64,000 bases of DNA from Lachnospiraceae bacterium. GTDB lineage: Bacteria; Bacillota; Clostridia; Lachnospirales; Lachnospiraceae. The position numbers and the translations under genes are program-made. Location of the stretch: NCBI GenBank assembly GCA_017479935.1, contig JAFVBO010000118.1, positions 62,001-126,000 of the forward strand. Direction: 5' to 3'. The notes under the pieces were generated by a model. It had not been told where the DNA came from. It was given only the letters and a program-made list of their open reading frames with translations, and did not search any database. This document shows, one piece after another, positions 33,781-44,196 of the stretch (its first letter is position 1; the number at the start of each line of letters is the position of its first letter).

Positions 33781-34332
33781 TTAGAGCATTTCCACCATGG
33801 CTGAAGCCAGCTGGCTCTGGTATACTTCCTCCTCCTTGCGGTGCAAGGCAGCCATCTCTGCCAATTCTTCCTCTCCTAAAAGCTCTGAGGAGAGCCAGGT
33901 AAGCGCCCGACGCGCAGCGGGCGTTTTAATCGTGAGCTGCGTATACAAAGGCCCGATCTGAAAGAGTTTCTCCTGCGCTTCACGGCCGACAAAGCCGTTT
34001 GCCAGAAGCCCCATGGTATCAAAGATCGTGTCATTTGCAATGGGCCCGAGGATGATGTCCGCCTCCGGATACAGATCCGGTTTCACAGCGCGGTTGCTTA
34101 GAATATAGTCGACCCAATCCTTGTCGCGTGTAAACTCATGGATGCGCAGACCTTCCGGATTCAATTCATAGCAGTTGACAAAAACCTGGCTTCCCTTCAT
34201 CGGCTTTGCCCACCTCCGGGCAAATTCCAGATCAGGCGTCAGGTAAAAGCCCTGGCCAAAATCGGCGTTTTTTCTTCCATGATAAATGTCAGGGTCCGGT
34301 ATTTCCAGGTACGCAGTATGATATAGACGCAT
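33781..34332 (-). CDS. DUF3990 domain-containing protein
   Basis: A 183-aa protein. The N-terminal 130 residues match DUF3990: LYHTAYLEIPDPDI, then NADFGQGFYLT and ARRWA. This family is common in gut Firmicutes and is thought to share an ADP-ribosyltransferase-like fold. Its genes often sit with DUF3791 partners in toxin-antitoxin-like groups. I found no clear DUF3791 gene here, only a 31-aa frame upstream at 34603-34698. From ATG 34332, AAGGAGG is well spaced; the frame upstream to 34506 is not needed. Confidence 0.75.
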   Translation of the reverse strand: MRLYHTAYLEIPDPDIYHGRKNADFGQGFYLTPDLEFARRWAKPMKGSQVFVNCYELNPEGLRIHEFTRDKDWVDYILSNRAVKPDLYPEADIILGPIANDTIFDTMGLLANGFVGREAQEKLFQIGPLYTQLTIKTPAARRALTWLSSELLGEEELAEMAALHRKEEEVYQSQLASAMVEML

Positions 34333-34602
34333 AAGTTTCCGCGGCCTCCTTTTTGTCGATTGCATTCTTTTTGGACTCATGATGAAAGTGTTTCTACTCG
34401 GCCAATATACCACAATCCCCTCTGCGCGAAAAGTGCTTTCCCACATTTCCTTATGACAACCCGCTACAATAATGATCTGCCATGTCATTCCTGCACAGAG
34501 CGTCAATAAACGAGCCGGAGTCAGAGATATATCGTTCGCAGTCTAAGTTCCCCCGGCCTGATATCCTCTTGCTTTTTAAGCTGCCCCTTTGGACACTGCG
34601 AC

Positions 34603-34698
34603 TTAAGTCATTCGGATTACTTCGATATCGATTCCTTGCTCTCCCAGGTAGTCGATAACGCTCTTCATGTTCAGCTCGGTTGTTTTTTGTTTTTGCAT
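34603..34698 (-). CDS. Possible 31-aa protein or gene remnant
   Basis: A short minus-strand frame starting MQKQKTTELNMKSVIDYLGE and ending IEVIRMT, upstream of the DUF3990 gene. No clear ribosome binding site. It might be the worn remains of a partner gene. The wider interval 34333-35149 otherwise shows no intact gene, only this and the transposase-like fragment at 34802. Confidence 0.25.
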   Translation of the reverse strand: MQKQKTTELNMKSVIDYLGEQGIDIEVIRMT

Positions 34699-34801
34699 TG
34701 TGACCTTATCATGATCAATCGGCTTAAAGTCGCAGCGGCTCTCTCATATCGGTAACTTAAGACATACTCCCTATACCGGTAATCCCGTCAGGGGAAAGCG
34801 T

Positions 34802-34996
34802 ATGTCCGAGATCCTCATGCTGATCTACGGCACGGATATCTGTTCCTGCCCGAATTGTCACGCGAAGATGTTCTCTTACCGCTGCAGCCATCCGCCGCGC
34901 ATGCGGGACTTGGTTCAAACGGAAAGTACAAAATCCAGGGCCTGGAGTTTATCTTCGGGCCTCATTTTTTGTGCCCCGGACTTTGAACTTTCCTAA
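34802..34996 (+). pseudogene. Possible transposase C-terminal remnant
   Basis: A 64-aa frame with LIYGTDICSCPNCHAKMFSY, a single CxxC zinc-ribbon-like motif of the sort found at the ends of some transposases. It lacks any catalytic domain and its end degenerates. It marks the left border of the polysaccharide island that begins at 35150. Confidence 0.3.
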
Positions 34997-35149
34997 TGTA
35001 TTCACCCGATATGACGTGGCTTTTTCTGACAATCTGCACAATTTCAGATGTTGATGTCAAAAATAACATATTTCAGTGGTTATAAAACGCGGTACTTTTT
35101 CATTTTGCTTTATGCTATCATAAAATCATTAAAGACAAGGAGCAGTATT

Positions 35150-37560
35150 ATGGAGAGACTACCTTACGTTTTTAGCGATAATGACCGTGAAATACGATTT
35201 GACCGCTTCGACCTGCCGCAGCCGTGGATAAACTATCTGTCTAACGGAACCTTCCACGCCTTCGTTTCACAGGCGGGCGGCGGCATGACCTGGTGGCGCT
35301 CGCCCATAGCGTTTCGCATTACCCGCTATCGCTTCTATAACCTTCCCATAGATTCACCGGGGTATTATGTATATATCCGGATGAAGAATGGTACGATCTG
35401 GTCGCCCACTTTCCGTCCTTGCGACACTCCGGTTGACGAGCGCAACGCCTCTCACGCTCCAGGCGTTTCCACTTTCACGGCGAAAAAGAATGGCCTTCGC
35501 GCCAAGCTGAGGTTCTTTATGGCGCAGGACAGCGATACGCTTCTCTGGGATCTGAAGCTCACAAATGAGAGCGGCGAGGATATTTCCTGCGATGTATTCG
35601 CTTACGTGGAGCTTTCCCAGTTCCTCTCCAAGGAAGAGAACAGCTTGGGCTACTATCTCAAGTGGAACACCCGGGCAGTTTATGATAAAGAACTGGACGC
35701 CATTATCTATGCCTATACCGCCTGGATGCACCCCAGAAAGGACGAGTCGCCGCTGGTGTACTTCGCGCAGAGCGAAAAAACCGTCTCCTGGTGCTGCAAC
35801 CGTGACGAGTTTTGCGGCAATTACAGGGATGAAAGAAACCCCGCCGAGGTGGAATGCGGCATACTCAGCAACACCGACCTGAACGGCGGCGAGCCCTGCG
35901 GAGCGCTGCACAGCGCCCTGACCGTTCCTGCAAAGGGCGAAAAAACAATCAACTACTACCTCGGTGTCACCTCCGGTGCACTGGTGGATTACGAAAAAGC
36001 CGTAGCGGAAACGAAGAAGACGCTGACCGGGTTGAAAAGGCCGGGATCCATTGCTGAGCAGTTTGAAAAATGCAGAAGCTGGTGGAATAAACACCTCTCC
36101 GTCTATCAGTGCCGACTTCCTGACGTGGACGCGGAAAGACATATCAATATATGGAATCCGCTGCAATGCGTTCAGACTGCGCGCTATTCCCGCTCCGTAA
36201 GCTCGTCGGCCTCCGGTGTGCGGGGCATAGGCTTCCGCGACAGCGCCCAGGATATGCTGGCCCAAGCCTACAGAAAGCCGGAGTGGGCTTACGAAATGCT
36301 TTGCTATCTGGCATCCCAGCAGTTTGAGGACGGCCACCCGGTGCATATCATGTGGCCGGTGGAAAAAGCGCCGGCTCAGGACATAACCCGCTCCGATAAC
36401 CACCTGTGGCTCATCTATCTCGCATACGCCATTTTTGCTGAAACGGGGGACATGAGCCTTCTGGATAAGGAAATACCCTTTCTTGCTGCTGACAAGATCA
36501 ACCATACCGGCGGAGCGAGCCTTTGGGAGCACCTTTTGCGCGGCATAGACTTCACCGAAAAGCACCTGGGAGAGCATGGGTTGCCGCTTATCCTGTTTTC
36601 AGACTGGAACGACCATCTCGGCCCCTTTGGGAGAAAGGGCCGGGGTGAGAGCACAATGGTTGCGGAGCAGCTTATCTACGCACTCACAGAGCTTGCAGAG
36701 CTGGCGGAGCTGCGGGGAGAAAGCGAGCTTGTCCGGCGGTTCAATAGCCGCATAGTCCAGCAGAAGGAGGCGCTTGCCAAATATTCCTGGGACGGCGAGT
36801 GGTATCTGCGGGGCCTGGATGACGACGGGAATCCCATCGGCTCCCACAGAGCGGAGCATATGAAAATCTGGCTTAACGCCCAGAGCTGGCCGGTAATTGC
36901 CGGAATCGGCGATCGGGAGAAGCAGACGATGGTAATGGACTCCGCATGGAGAGAGCTCGGCACCGGGCTGGGGATGCTGCTCAACGCACCGGGATTTCCC
37001 GGCTGGCCCTCCAAGGAATCTGCCATGGTAAACGGTTTGCCCGCCGGATATTCTGAAAACGGCGGTGTATTCTGCCAGGCCAACTGCTGGGCTATTATAG
37101 CGGAGGCGCTTCTGGGACGGGGCAACAGGGCGTGGGAACTCTACAAGCAGCTTCTGCCTCAGGAGATCATAAAAAAATTGGCGTCCAACGCTATAAATCC
37201 GAAGTCTATGCCTACTGCTCCACGCTTTTGGGAAAGGCAAACGAGAAATTCGGTTGGGGCTGCGTCAGCCAGGTTACCGGCACGGCGGCATGGATGGACG
37301 TCGCTGCAACCCAGTACATTCTGGGCGTCCGTCCGACAGCGAAAGGGCTTCTTATCGATCCATCCATTCCCGCTGAGTGGGATGGCTTCTCCGTCGAAAG
37401 GCAGTATCGAGGCTATAGGCTCGCCATTGCAGTCGAAAATCCGGACCACATCCAATATGGGATTAAGTCCGTAATCATCGGAGGCAAATCCATAAATGGA
37501 AATATCATTACAGAAGATATGCTTGACGGAGACTGTACCGTCAGGGTTCTAATGGGGTAG
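35150..37560 (+). CDS. GH94-like glycoside phosphorylase, frame change at a slippery site
   Basis: The zero frame from ATG 35150 covers the N-terminal beta domain (PWINYLSNGTFHAFVSQAGG) and the helical catalytic domain of the GH94 / glycosyltransferase-36 family, with the likely catalytic Asp485 in DWND. GH94 enzymes phosphorolyse beta-linked disaccharides. At 37171-37177 an A7 run, read A_AAA_AAA in the zero frame, precedes loss of homology. Homology resumes in the -1 frame (GVQRYKSEVYAYCSTLLG to 37560), giving about 803 aa. The zero frame alone runs to 37474 with an unrelated tail. Either -1 frameshifting, an indel mutation or a sequencing error explains this. Confidence 0.75.
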
Positions 37561-37751
37561 AAAGTGGGAACAAGAAAATGGAGAAGAAAGAGAGACTAAA
37601 CAAACACCCGGACTGGCGGCTCAGCACGCAACGGCGGCGCCTGGGTCGGTTTGGACGCCGTGGATCGGGTATTACGCGATGAAGAATAAAATATACCCGC
37701 CTATGGCCTCCTTCACTAAGAACGGAGTGGCCTGGGAGCGGGAAATAACCA

Positions 37752-38675
37752 ATTATTGAGATCGAGAATGGCTCTATTATCGTAAAATTCTACACCTATG
37801 GCGCCGCTGTGGGAAGCTCTCTTCTTACTATCGCCACGATCATATGCTCCTTCTGCGCCGCAGCCGGTCAGTCCACGCAGTTTGCGAAGATTTTCGATGA
37901 AAAAGAGGAGGATATAGCCCGTGGTAGCGAAATGCCGGATATGGCGGAAGATATATGCATAGAAAATGCCGACTTTAGCTACGACGGGAATAAGAAGGTG
38001 CTGGAGGGCGTGAGCTGCACCATAAAGGAGGGGAAGGTAAACGCCATCATAGGCACAAATGGCAGCGGTAAATCTACCCTGGTAAAGCTTATCGACCGTC
38101 TTTATACCGCAGCGGACGGAAACATGACCCTCGGCGGCCAAAAAGCCTCTGAAATCAGCCTCAAAGCGTGGCGGTCAAAATTTGGCATCGTCAGTCAGAA
38201 CGCTTCTCTGTTCTCAGGCACCATTCGCTCTAATATTCTCTATGGAATGGAGCGGGAGGTGAGTGAGGATGAGCTTTGGCAGGTGATCCGCATAACAGGA
38301 ATCGAGGATATTCTCGCTGCTCACGAGGATGGCCTGGATTTCGACGTGGGAATAAATGGCAGCCACCTCTCCGGCGGCGAGCAGCAGCGCATAGCTATTG
38401 CCCGCGCCATGATCAAAAACCCCGACTACCTCATTCTCGACGAGGCTACGGCAAACCTTGACACCAAGACGGCAAAGAAGATCGAGGCGGGCATCGACGC
38501 CATCATGAAGGGACGCACGGTTATCTCTATCGCCCACAGCTTCGATGCCATCAAGAAGGCAGATAACATCATCGTTCTGGACAAGGGCGAGGTCATCGGA
38601 TCCGGCAGCCATAATGAGCTTCTGGATACCTGCGATTTTTACGCCAAGCTCTACAGAGCGGGCTTTGAAATGTAA
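37752..38675 (+). pseudogene. ABC exporter, truncated: ATPase domain without membrane domain
   Basis: The frame contains a complete nucleotide-binding domain: Walker A GTNGSGKST, Q-loop VSQNASLF, signature LSGGEQQR, Walker B YLILDEAT, H-loop IAHS. It is preceded only by one hydrophobic remnant (VGSSLLTIATIICSFCAAAG) of what should be a roughly 300-residue six-helix domain. Upstream DNA (37561-37751) holds short frame-shifted scraps and no gene. Family members are homo- or heterodimeric exporters, so this fragment is unlikely to transport anything. A GTG at 37809 could start a 288-aa product. Confidence 0.75.
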
Positions 38676-38686
38676 GGAAGGTACAA

Positions 38687-39799
38687 ATGGAAAAAGAACT
38701 ATTCAACGACGGCTGGCTGTTTTACAATTCCTCCGGCACGTCGCTGGAGGATACTGTCAGAGGCAAGGTTGAGCCGGTTGCGGTCACGCTTCCCCACGAC
38801 GCCATGGTACTCGAAAAGCGTGACCCGGACAGCCCATCAGGTAACGCCACCGGGTTCTATCCCTACAAAACCGTTCACTATCTGAAAAACCTCCATATAG
38901 ACAAGCTCGTCGGCTCCGTATACATTTGCTTTGAGGGCGTATATATGAACACCGCCGTCTATGTAAACGGTGCGCTGGCAATAAGACATATGAACGGCTA
39001 TACTCCCTTCACGGCGGATATCTCTCCCTATCTGACCGAAGGAGACAATACGATAAAGGTCCTCGTAAGAAACAGCTCTCCCTCCTCCCGCTGGTACTCG
39101 GGGACCGGTATCTACCGTGATGTGTACCTTCTCCGAGGCGGCAATGTGCATATTGCGCCGGAGGGCGGTGAAAATCACAACTCTCGAAGCGGACAGCAAT
39201 ATAGCCGTTCTCTTCGTAGAGGCCGCCCTTGTAAACCGGGAAAACGTGGTAAAGGACGTCGTCCTGCGCCACAAAATCGCCGTGCAGGATCCGGCTCACT
39301 TCGGCGAAAAGCAGTCACCCACCAAATGGGGCTGGTCAGACGCGGTGCGCAGTTGGAATCACAGGGGCTTTGAGGGAAAACCCATCGCCGTGGAGGTCTA
39401 TTCCGGCTCTGACGAGCTTTTTATAAACAGTGAGAGCGTGGGCAGAGTGAGAACCGAGAAGTGCAAGGCGCTGTTTCATACCGTGTTCACACCCGGCATA
39501 TTGAGCGCCGTGAGCTATACGGAAGGCATAGAAACCGGCCGGGACGAGCTTAAACCGCCTCTTACAGCGTCCATATTGAGACAAAATCCAAAAACGGCAT
39601 AACCGAGATCTCTGTTGTGGATGACAACGGCATTCCGAACCCGGACGCGGATATGGAAATTACCGCAGAGGGGGATATTCTGGGCTTCGGCTCTGCCGAT
39701 CCCAAGGGTGAGAAAAACTTTTTTGACAAGACTATCAGAACATGGCACGGCAGGGCGCTGCTTATAAGCCGCGAGGAGGGAAAAGCATGGCTAAGGTAA
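38687..39799 (+). pseudogene. GH2 beta-galactosidase family pseudogene, catalytic domain deleted
   Basis: Frame 1 (38687 to about 39170) encodes the GH2 sugar-binding domain (LFNDGWLFYN, LPHDAM, NGYTPFTADIS, RWYSGTGIYRDVYL). Homology continues in a second frame (about 39170-39565; ITTLEADSNIAVLF, then jumping straight to WGWSDAVRSWNHRGF and EVYSGSDELFINSESVG) and a third (about 39565-39799; ISVVDDNGIPNPDADMEIT). The TIM-barrel region with both catalytic glutamates, some 300 residues, is missing between HKIA and DPAHFGE. It has a good ribosome binding site and starts 12 bp after the ABC fragment. Confidence 0.85.
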
Positions 39800-40932
39800 A
39801 GGAAAAGAAGCCTGATATGAAGGGCTGGTCGCTGATCAATAAAGCGCTCTTTACATACATAAACCTGACCCGTTTTCCGGAGCTGCCGGAGAAACCGGCG
39901 ATGGGAAAAAACTACGAGTACCACCCGGAGGGCGCTGTCTGCGCGAACGGTGAGCCCTATCACGGCTGCCTGCGGCTGGGAAAGGAAAACAAGCTCATGA
40001 TCGCATTTTCCGGCGGCGGCGTGTCCTTCGACGAGTACACCGCGGCTAGGCCTAATACCGTGGGCACAACGGGGCAGAATTTCTACTCTCAGGAGGTGTT
40101 TTTTGCCGACATCGTTATGAAGGTGGGCACCTACGGAAGGAGCAAGCAAAACCCCTTCCGGGATTGGAGCATTCTCTTCGTACCCTACGCCACCGGCGAC
40201 TTCCATTGCGGCACGAACGACTTTCCCTACACCGATCTAAACGGCAAGCCAGCCATTCTGCACCACCATGGCTATAGAAACTACCGGGCTCTGCTCTCTA
40301 AAATAAAGGAGCTTGTTCCCAACCCGGAAAAGCTCATCGTCACAGGCTTCTCTGCCGGAGCCTTTGCAACCAGCCTCCTTACCGACGACGTGTGCAATGA
40401 GTTCCCGATTTGCGGCGACGTGACTGCCATCGTGGACAGCGCCATCATGCGCCGGGAGTGGAAGAGCGTAGCCGAGAACGTATGGAAATCGCCCAAAGAG
40501 ATTTCCGACAGGCTCATTGGGGACGAAATCGTAACAGACAGTCTTCTGGCACTCCATGAAAAGCGCCCGGAGGTCAAAATCATGTACTGCTGCTCCAAGC
40601 GTGACGCGGCGCTGACACAATACGTAGGCTATTTACAGGAGAACGGAAACTGGAAGCCAACCGCCCACACCGGCGACCTGTTCCAGCGTGATTTAGAGGA
40701 GCTGGTGGAGACGCTGTCTCAAAAAATTCCCAATCTCGCCGTTTTCATCTTTGACACGCCGGAAAAGTCCAGCGGTGACGCCAACCTGACCGCCCACTGC
40801 ATCTGCGGCTCCGGTGCGGCCTTTACCACCAAGGTGGAGGGAGTGACCTGCATGGACTGGATGGTAAGCGGCGTAAACGGAAGACCGCTGAAATTAGGCT
40901 TCTACCGCGATGATACGAAAGGAATGCTATGA
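39787..40932 (+). CDS. Pectin acetylesterase-like hydrolase
   Basis: A 381-aa protein of the pectin acetylesterase/Notum-like family. The oxyanion segment is AFSGGGVS (73-80) and the nucleophile Ser189 is in GFSAGAFATS; LTAHCIC near the C-terminus probably carries the base. It has no signal peptide, so would act on imported oligogalacturonide or other acetylated sugars. The ATG at 39787 follows GAGGAGGG and overlaps the last 13 bp of the GH2 pseudogene. Its stop overlaps the next start (ATGA), so both are translated together. The frame is intact. Confidence 0.8.
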   Translation: MAKVKEKKPDMKGWSLINKALFTYINLTRFPELPEKPAMGKNYEYHPEGAVCANGEPYHGCLRLGKENKLMIAFSGGGVSFDEYTAARPNTVGTTGQNFYSQEVFFADIVMKVGTYGRSKQNPFRDWSILFVPYATGDFHCGTNDFPYTDLNGKPAILHHHGYRNYRALLSKIKELVPNPEKLIVTGFSAGAFATSLLTDDVCNEFPICGDVTAIVDSAIMRREWKSVAENVWKSPKEISDRLIGDEIVTDSLLALHEKRPEVKIMYCCSKRDAALTQYVGYLQENGNWKPTAHTGDLFQRDLEELVETLSQKIPNLAVFIFDTPEKSSGDANLTAHCICGSGAAFTTKVEGVTCMDWMVSGVNGRPLKLGFYRDDTKGML

Positions 40933-41891
40933 AAAAAATGATCAAGGTTCTTCTTATTATTGTGGCCATTATAGCCGTTTTGGCAGTGGCAGGGATTCTG
41001 TATATCAAGTCTATGCTGCCCAGTGGTGACGGGAACAACGACATTGTAGAGGGTTATTACAAAAACTTCCAATCGGATGCTCCGCTGGAGATGAAGTATT
41101 CTCAGCCGGGTTCTTATGAGACAGCCTACACAGAATTTGCTTCTGATAATGAGTCCATCGGCAAAATCCGGGTTTGGTACCCCAAGGACCTGGAAGCCCA
41201 AGACAAGGTGTGGCCGATGATCACGGTGGTCAACGCCAGCGGCACGCCCGCCGCTTCCTTTGAGCCGTTTTTCCCGCGCTTAGCCTCCTGGGGCTTTATC
41301 GTGGTGGGCAACGAGGACGGGCAGACCGGAAACGGCGAGACGGCCTCCCTCACTCTGGACTTCATGCTGAATGTTCCTGCCGACAGTGTGCTTTCCGGGA
41401 AGATCGACTATGACAACATGGGCATCCTCGGCTATTCCCAGGGTGGTGCAGGAGCGATCTGCGCACTGACAAATTACGAAAACGGCAGGTACTACAAGAC
41501 CATCTTCACCGGAAGCGCGGCCTATCCCACGCTTGCTAAGAATATGGGCTGGGAGTATGATACTTCAAAGGTCACGGTGCCCTATTTCATGGCTGCCGGC
41601 ACCGGGAAATCAGACGACTCCGGCACCGACCCCGAAAAGGGCTTTGGCGGCGTCTCACCCTTGTCCGCTCTTATTGATAATTACAACAAGGTTTCCGGCA
41701 GCGTCATGAAGGTTCGAGGCAGAGCCGTCGGCGCAGAGCACGAGCAGATGCTGATGCGCTCGGATGGCTATATGACCGCCTGGATGCTTTTTGAACTCAC
41801 AGGAAATGAAGAGGCCGGAACGGTATTCATCGGGGAAAATGCAGAGATCCTCCATAACGCCAATTGGCAGGATGTAGAGAAAAATAGATAA
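40929..41891 (+). CDS. Membrane-anchored alpha/beta hydrolase
   Basis: A 320-aa protein with an N-terminal signal-anchor helix (about 5-27) and an extracytoplasmic alpha/beta hydrolase domain. The nucleophile Ser170 is in GYSQGGAG and the base is probably the histidine in GAEHEQML. It resembles chlorophyllase/PET-hydrolase-type esterases used on acetylated or feruloylated polymers, but the substrate is not determinable. It overlaps the pectin acetylesterase by 4 bp. A terminator follows. Confidence 0.75.
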   Translation: MKKMIKVLLIIVAIIAVLAVAGILYIKSMLPSGDGNNDIVEGYYKNFQSDAPLEMKYSQPGSYETAYTEFASDNESIGKIRVWYPKDLEAQDKVWPMITVVNASGTPAASFEPFFPRLASWGFIVVGNEDGQTGNGETASLTLDFMLNVPADSVLSGKIDYDNMGILGYSQGGAGAICALTNYENGRYYKTIFTGSAAYPTLAKNMGWEYDTSKVTVPYFMAAGTGKSDDSGTDPEKGFGGVSPLSALIDNYNKVSGSVMKVRGRAVGAEHEQMLMRSDGYMTAWMLFELTGNEEAGTVFIGENAEILHNANWQDVEKNR

Positions 41892-41903
41892 TACAAAACG
41901 TCT

Positions 41904-41942
41904 AATTCGGCAATGCGGCATTAACACATTGCCGAATTTTTA
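41904..41942 (+). terminator. Intrinsic terminator after the hydrolase pair
   Basis: AATTCGGCAATG (41904-41915) pairs perfectly with CATTGCCGAATT (41927-41938), followed by TTTT. Confidence 0.85.
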
Positions 41943-41954
41943 AAGGAGGCAACC

Positions 41955-44163
41955 ATGAGGCTATATGCCATTAAGATAAACGGCTTAACAAATCCTATTG
42001 GTTATGACTTAAACCCTCCCGTTGTTTCGTGGAAGGTTAGAGACGCCGCCGGAAAAACGCAAAAGCAGGTAACGGTACAAGTCCTTTGCGGAAGAAACGA
42101 TATATGTTCCTGCAGCGGCGACAGCCTTGGCACGGTAATGGACGTTCCGCTTGAACCTCGCACACGCTATGATGTGAAAGTAACAGTTGAAAGCGACTCC
42201 GGAGAAATAGCGGAAGGTCGAGCCTTCTTTGAGACCGGAAAGCTCTCAGAGCCATGGATGGCAAAATGGATTGGCGGCGTGTTTGACTTCCACCCTGAGC
42301 TTCAAAAGGCCTTTTCTCTGCGGAAGGGTATCAAATCCGCCCGCCTGTATATCAGCGGGCTGGGACTCTTTGAAGCCTATTTGAACGGCGAGAAAGTAGG
42401 AAATGATTTCCTTGCACATTTCATAAACGACTATGCCTCTGGTGTCCAATACTGTACCTACGACGTTACGGAGCTTGTAAAAACTGACAATACGCTCGCC
42501 GTGCTTCTGGGTAACGGCTGGTACCGCGGACGCTATGGCTTGTCCGGCAGGGCGCACTGTCCGCCCGCATTTCACCTTTTTCGGTTTCCGTTACGTGCGT
42601 GTCAGCGGAATGGTGCGGCTGAACGCTGCCGATATCACCGGCGTGGCGGTCTACACCGAGATGGACAGAACGGGCTTTTTCCAAACAGGCAACGAGAAGA
42701 TAAACCGTCTGCACGAAAATACGCTCTGGGGGCTTAAATCCAACTTCCTGGATATGCCCACCGATTGCCCGCAGCGGGATGAACGCCTGGGCTGGACCGG
42801 CGATGCCAACATCTTTTCCCGAACGGCTGGTTACCTCATGGACACCAGGGCCTTTTATGGCAAATTCCTCAGAGACCTGAGAAGCGATCAGCTGCGAAAC
42901 GGCGGCAGAGTGGCGATATATTTGCCCAACGAGCGTGCCGGCATGACCAGCGCCATGTGGAGCGATATTGCTACCTTCCTTCCGGATATGATGTGGGATT
43001 ACTACGGCGACAGAGCGGCTCTTCGCAGGGAATATCCTCTCATGCGGGATTGGGTGGAGTGGGTACGGTCCCAAGCGAAAGATGACCTGTGGGATTCCGG
43101 ATTCCATTTCGGCGACTGGCTGGCTTTGGACGGCCCCACCGAAAAGAGCATGGTGGGAAGAACAGACAGCTACTTCATCGCCTCCGCCTACTACTACGCC
43201 AGCACCAGAAACCTTGCCAAAGCCGCCCGGGTGCTGGGCTATGAGGCGTGCGAGGACTATGAGGCGCTGGCAGAACGCATTAAGGCTGCCATCTTCCGTG
43301 AATACTTCACGCCATCCGGAAGGCTCGCCATTGACACCCAGACAGGCTATCTTGTGGCGCTGAAATTTGGTCTGTATCCGGACAAAAATAGAGTTCTTGA
43401 GGGCCTTAAGCGACGTGTAAAGCAGGATTTGGGCCGCATCAAGGGCGGTTTTGTGGGAGCAACGATGATGAACACCGTGCTGGCGGAAAACGACATGGTC
43501 AAAATGGCCTATGATTTGCTGTTTTATGAGGGCTTTCCGGGGTGGCTTTATGCGGTAAACCTGGGCGCTACGACCATATGGGAGCGCTGGAACAGCGTTC
43601 TCTCGGACGGCACCATTTCCAACGCCGGCATGAATAGCCTTAATCACTATTCCTACGGTTCGGTCATGGAGTTTTGTTACCGCTTCTCCGGCGGTATCAG
43701 CCCTCTTGAGCCCGGCTTCCGGCGGGCGAGGATTGCGCCCAAGCCGGATGTTCGTCTCGGACACGTGAGCTGCTCCTACGACTCCGCCTCCGGCAGGTGG
43801 GTATCGGATTGGAAGCTAATGAGCAATGGCAGCCTTTTCTTCCACGTTGAGGTACCCTTTGGCTGTACAGCACAGCTTGTTCTTCCGGAGCGGGAGACGG
43901 CAGAGCTGACGGCCGGGAGCTATGATTACATAGTAACAACCGAGCGGGACTACCTGGCGCTGTACGATGAAAACACCCCGATGGAACGTCTTGTTTCGGA
44001 TGAGCGTGCGGTAAAGCTCATGGGCTCGCTTGGCTTTATAGACAGGAATGACCCGGAGTCGATGGCTCAGACGCTTTCAGATATGAAAAAGCGTGCCGTT
44101 CTGTTAGGTCAGCCCAGCGAAACAATGGAAAGGCTCATTACAGAGGTAAAAAAGCTCAGATAA
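41955..44163 (+). pseudogene. GH78 alpha-L-rhamnosidase pseudogene, internal deletion and frameshift
   Basis: The first frame (41955 to about 42558) encodes the N-terminal fibronectin-like and beta domains (ARLYISGLGLFEAYLNGEKVG, GNGWYRGRYGL). A second frame from about 42560 to 44163 carries FRYVRVSG, the catalytic barrel with DCPQRDERLGWTGDA, the active-site region ATTIWERW, and the C-terminal beta domain. Between the two, about 200-250 residues expected in the family are missing, and the frame shifts. GH78 enzymes release rhamnose from rhamnogalacturonan or glycosides. The start ATG 41955 has AAAGGAGG. A TTG/GTG-started product of the second frame would be inactive or unstable. Confidence 0.85.
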
Positions 44164-44164
44164 C

Positions 44165-44196
44165 GAAAAAGCTGGCGGAAAATCCGTCAGCTTTTC
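44165..44196. terminator. Bidirectional terminator
   Basis: GAAAAAGCTGGCGG pairs with CCGTCAGCTTTTC around AAAAT. It overlaps the last codons of the convergent AraC gene. Confidence 0.75.

Noticed and set aside
35354-36577. 407-aa minus-strand open frame
   Set aside because: Antisense to the GH94-like gene, which has family-wide homology; composition is that of a shadow frame.
37572-37751. Separate gene before the ABC fragment
   Set aside because: Only short frame-shifted stretches are present, with no start, ribosome binding site or domain.
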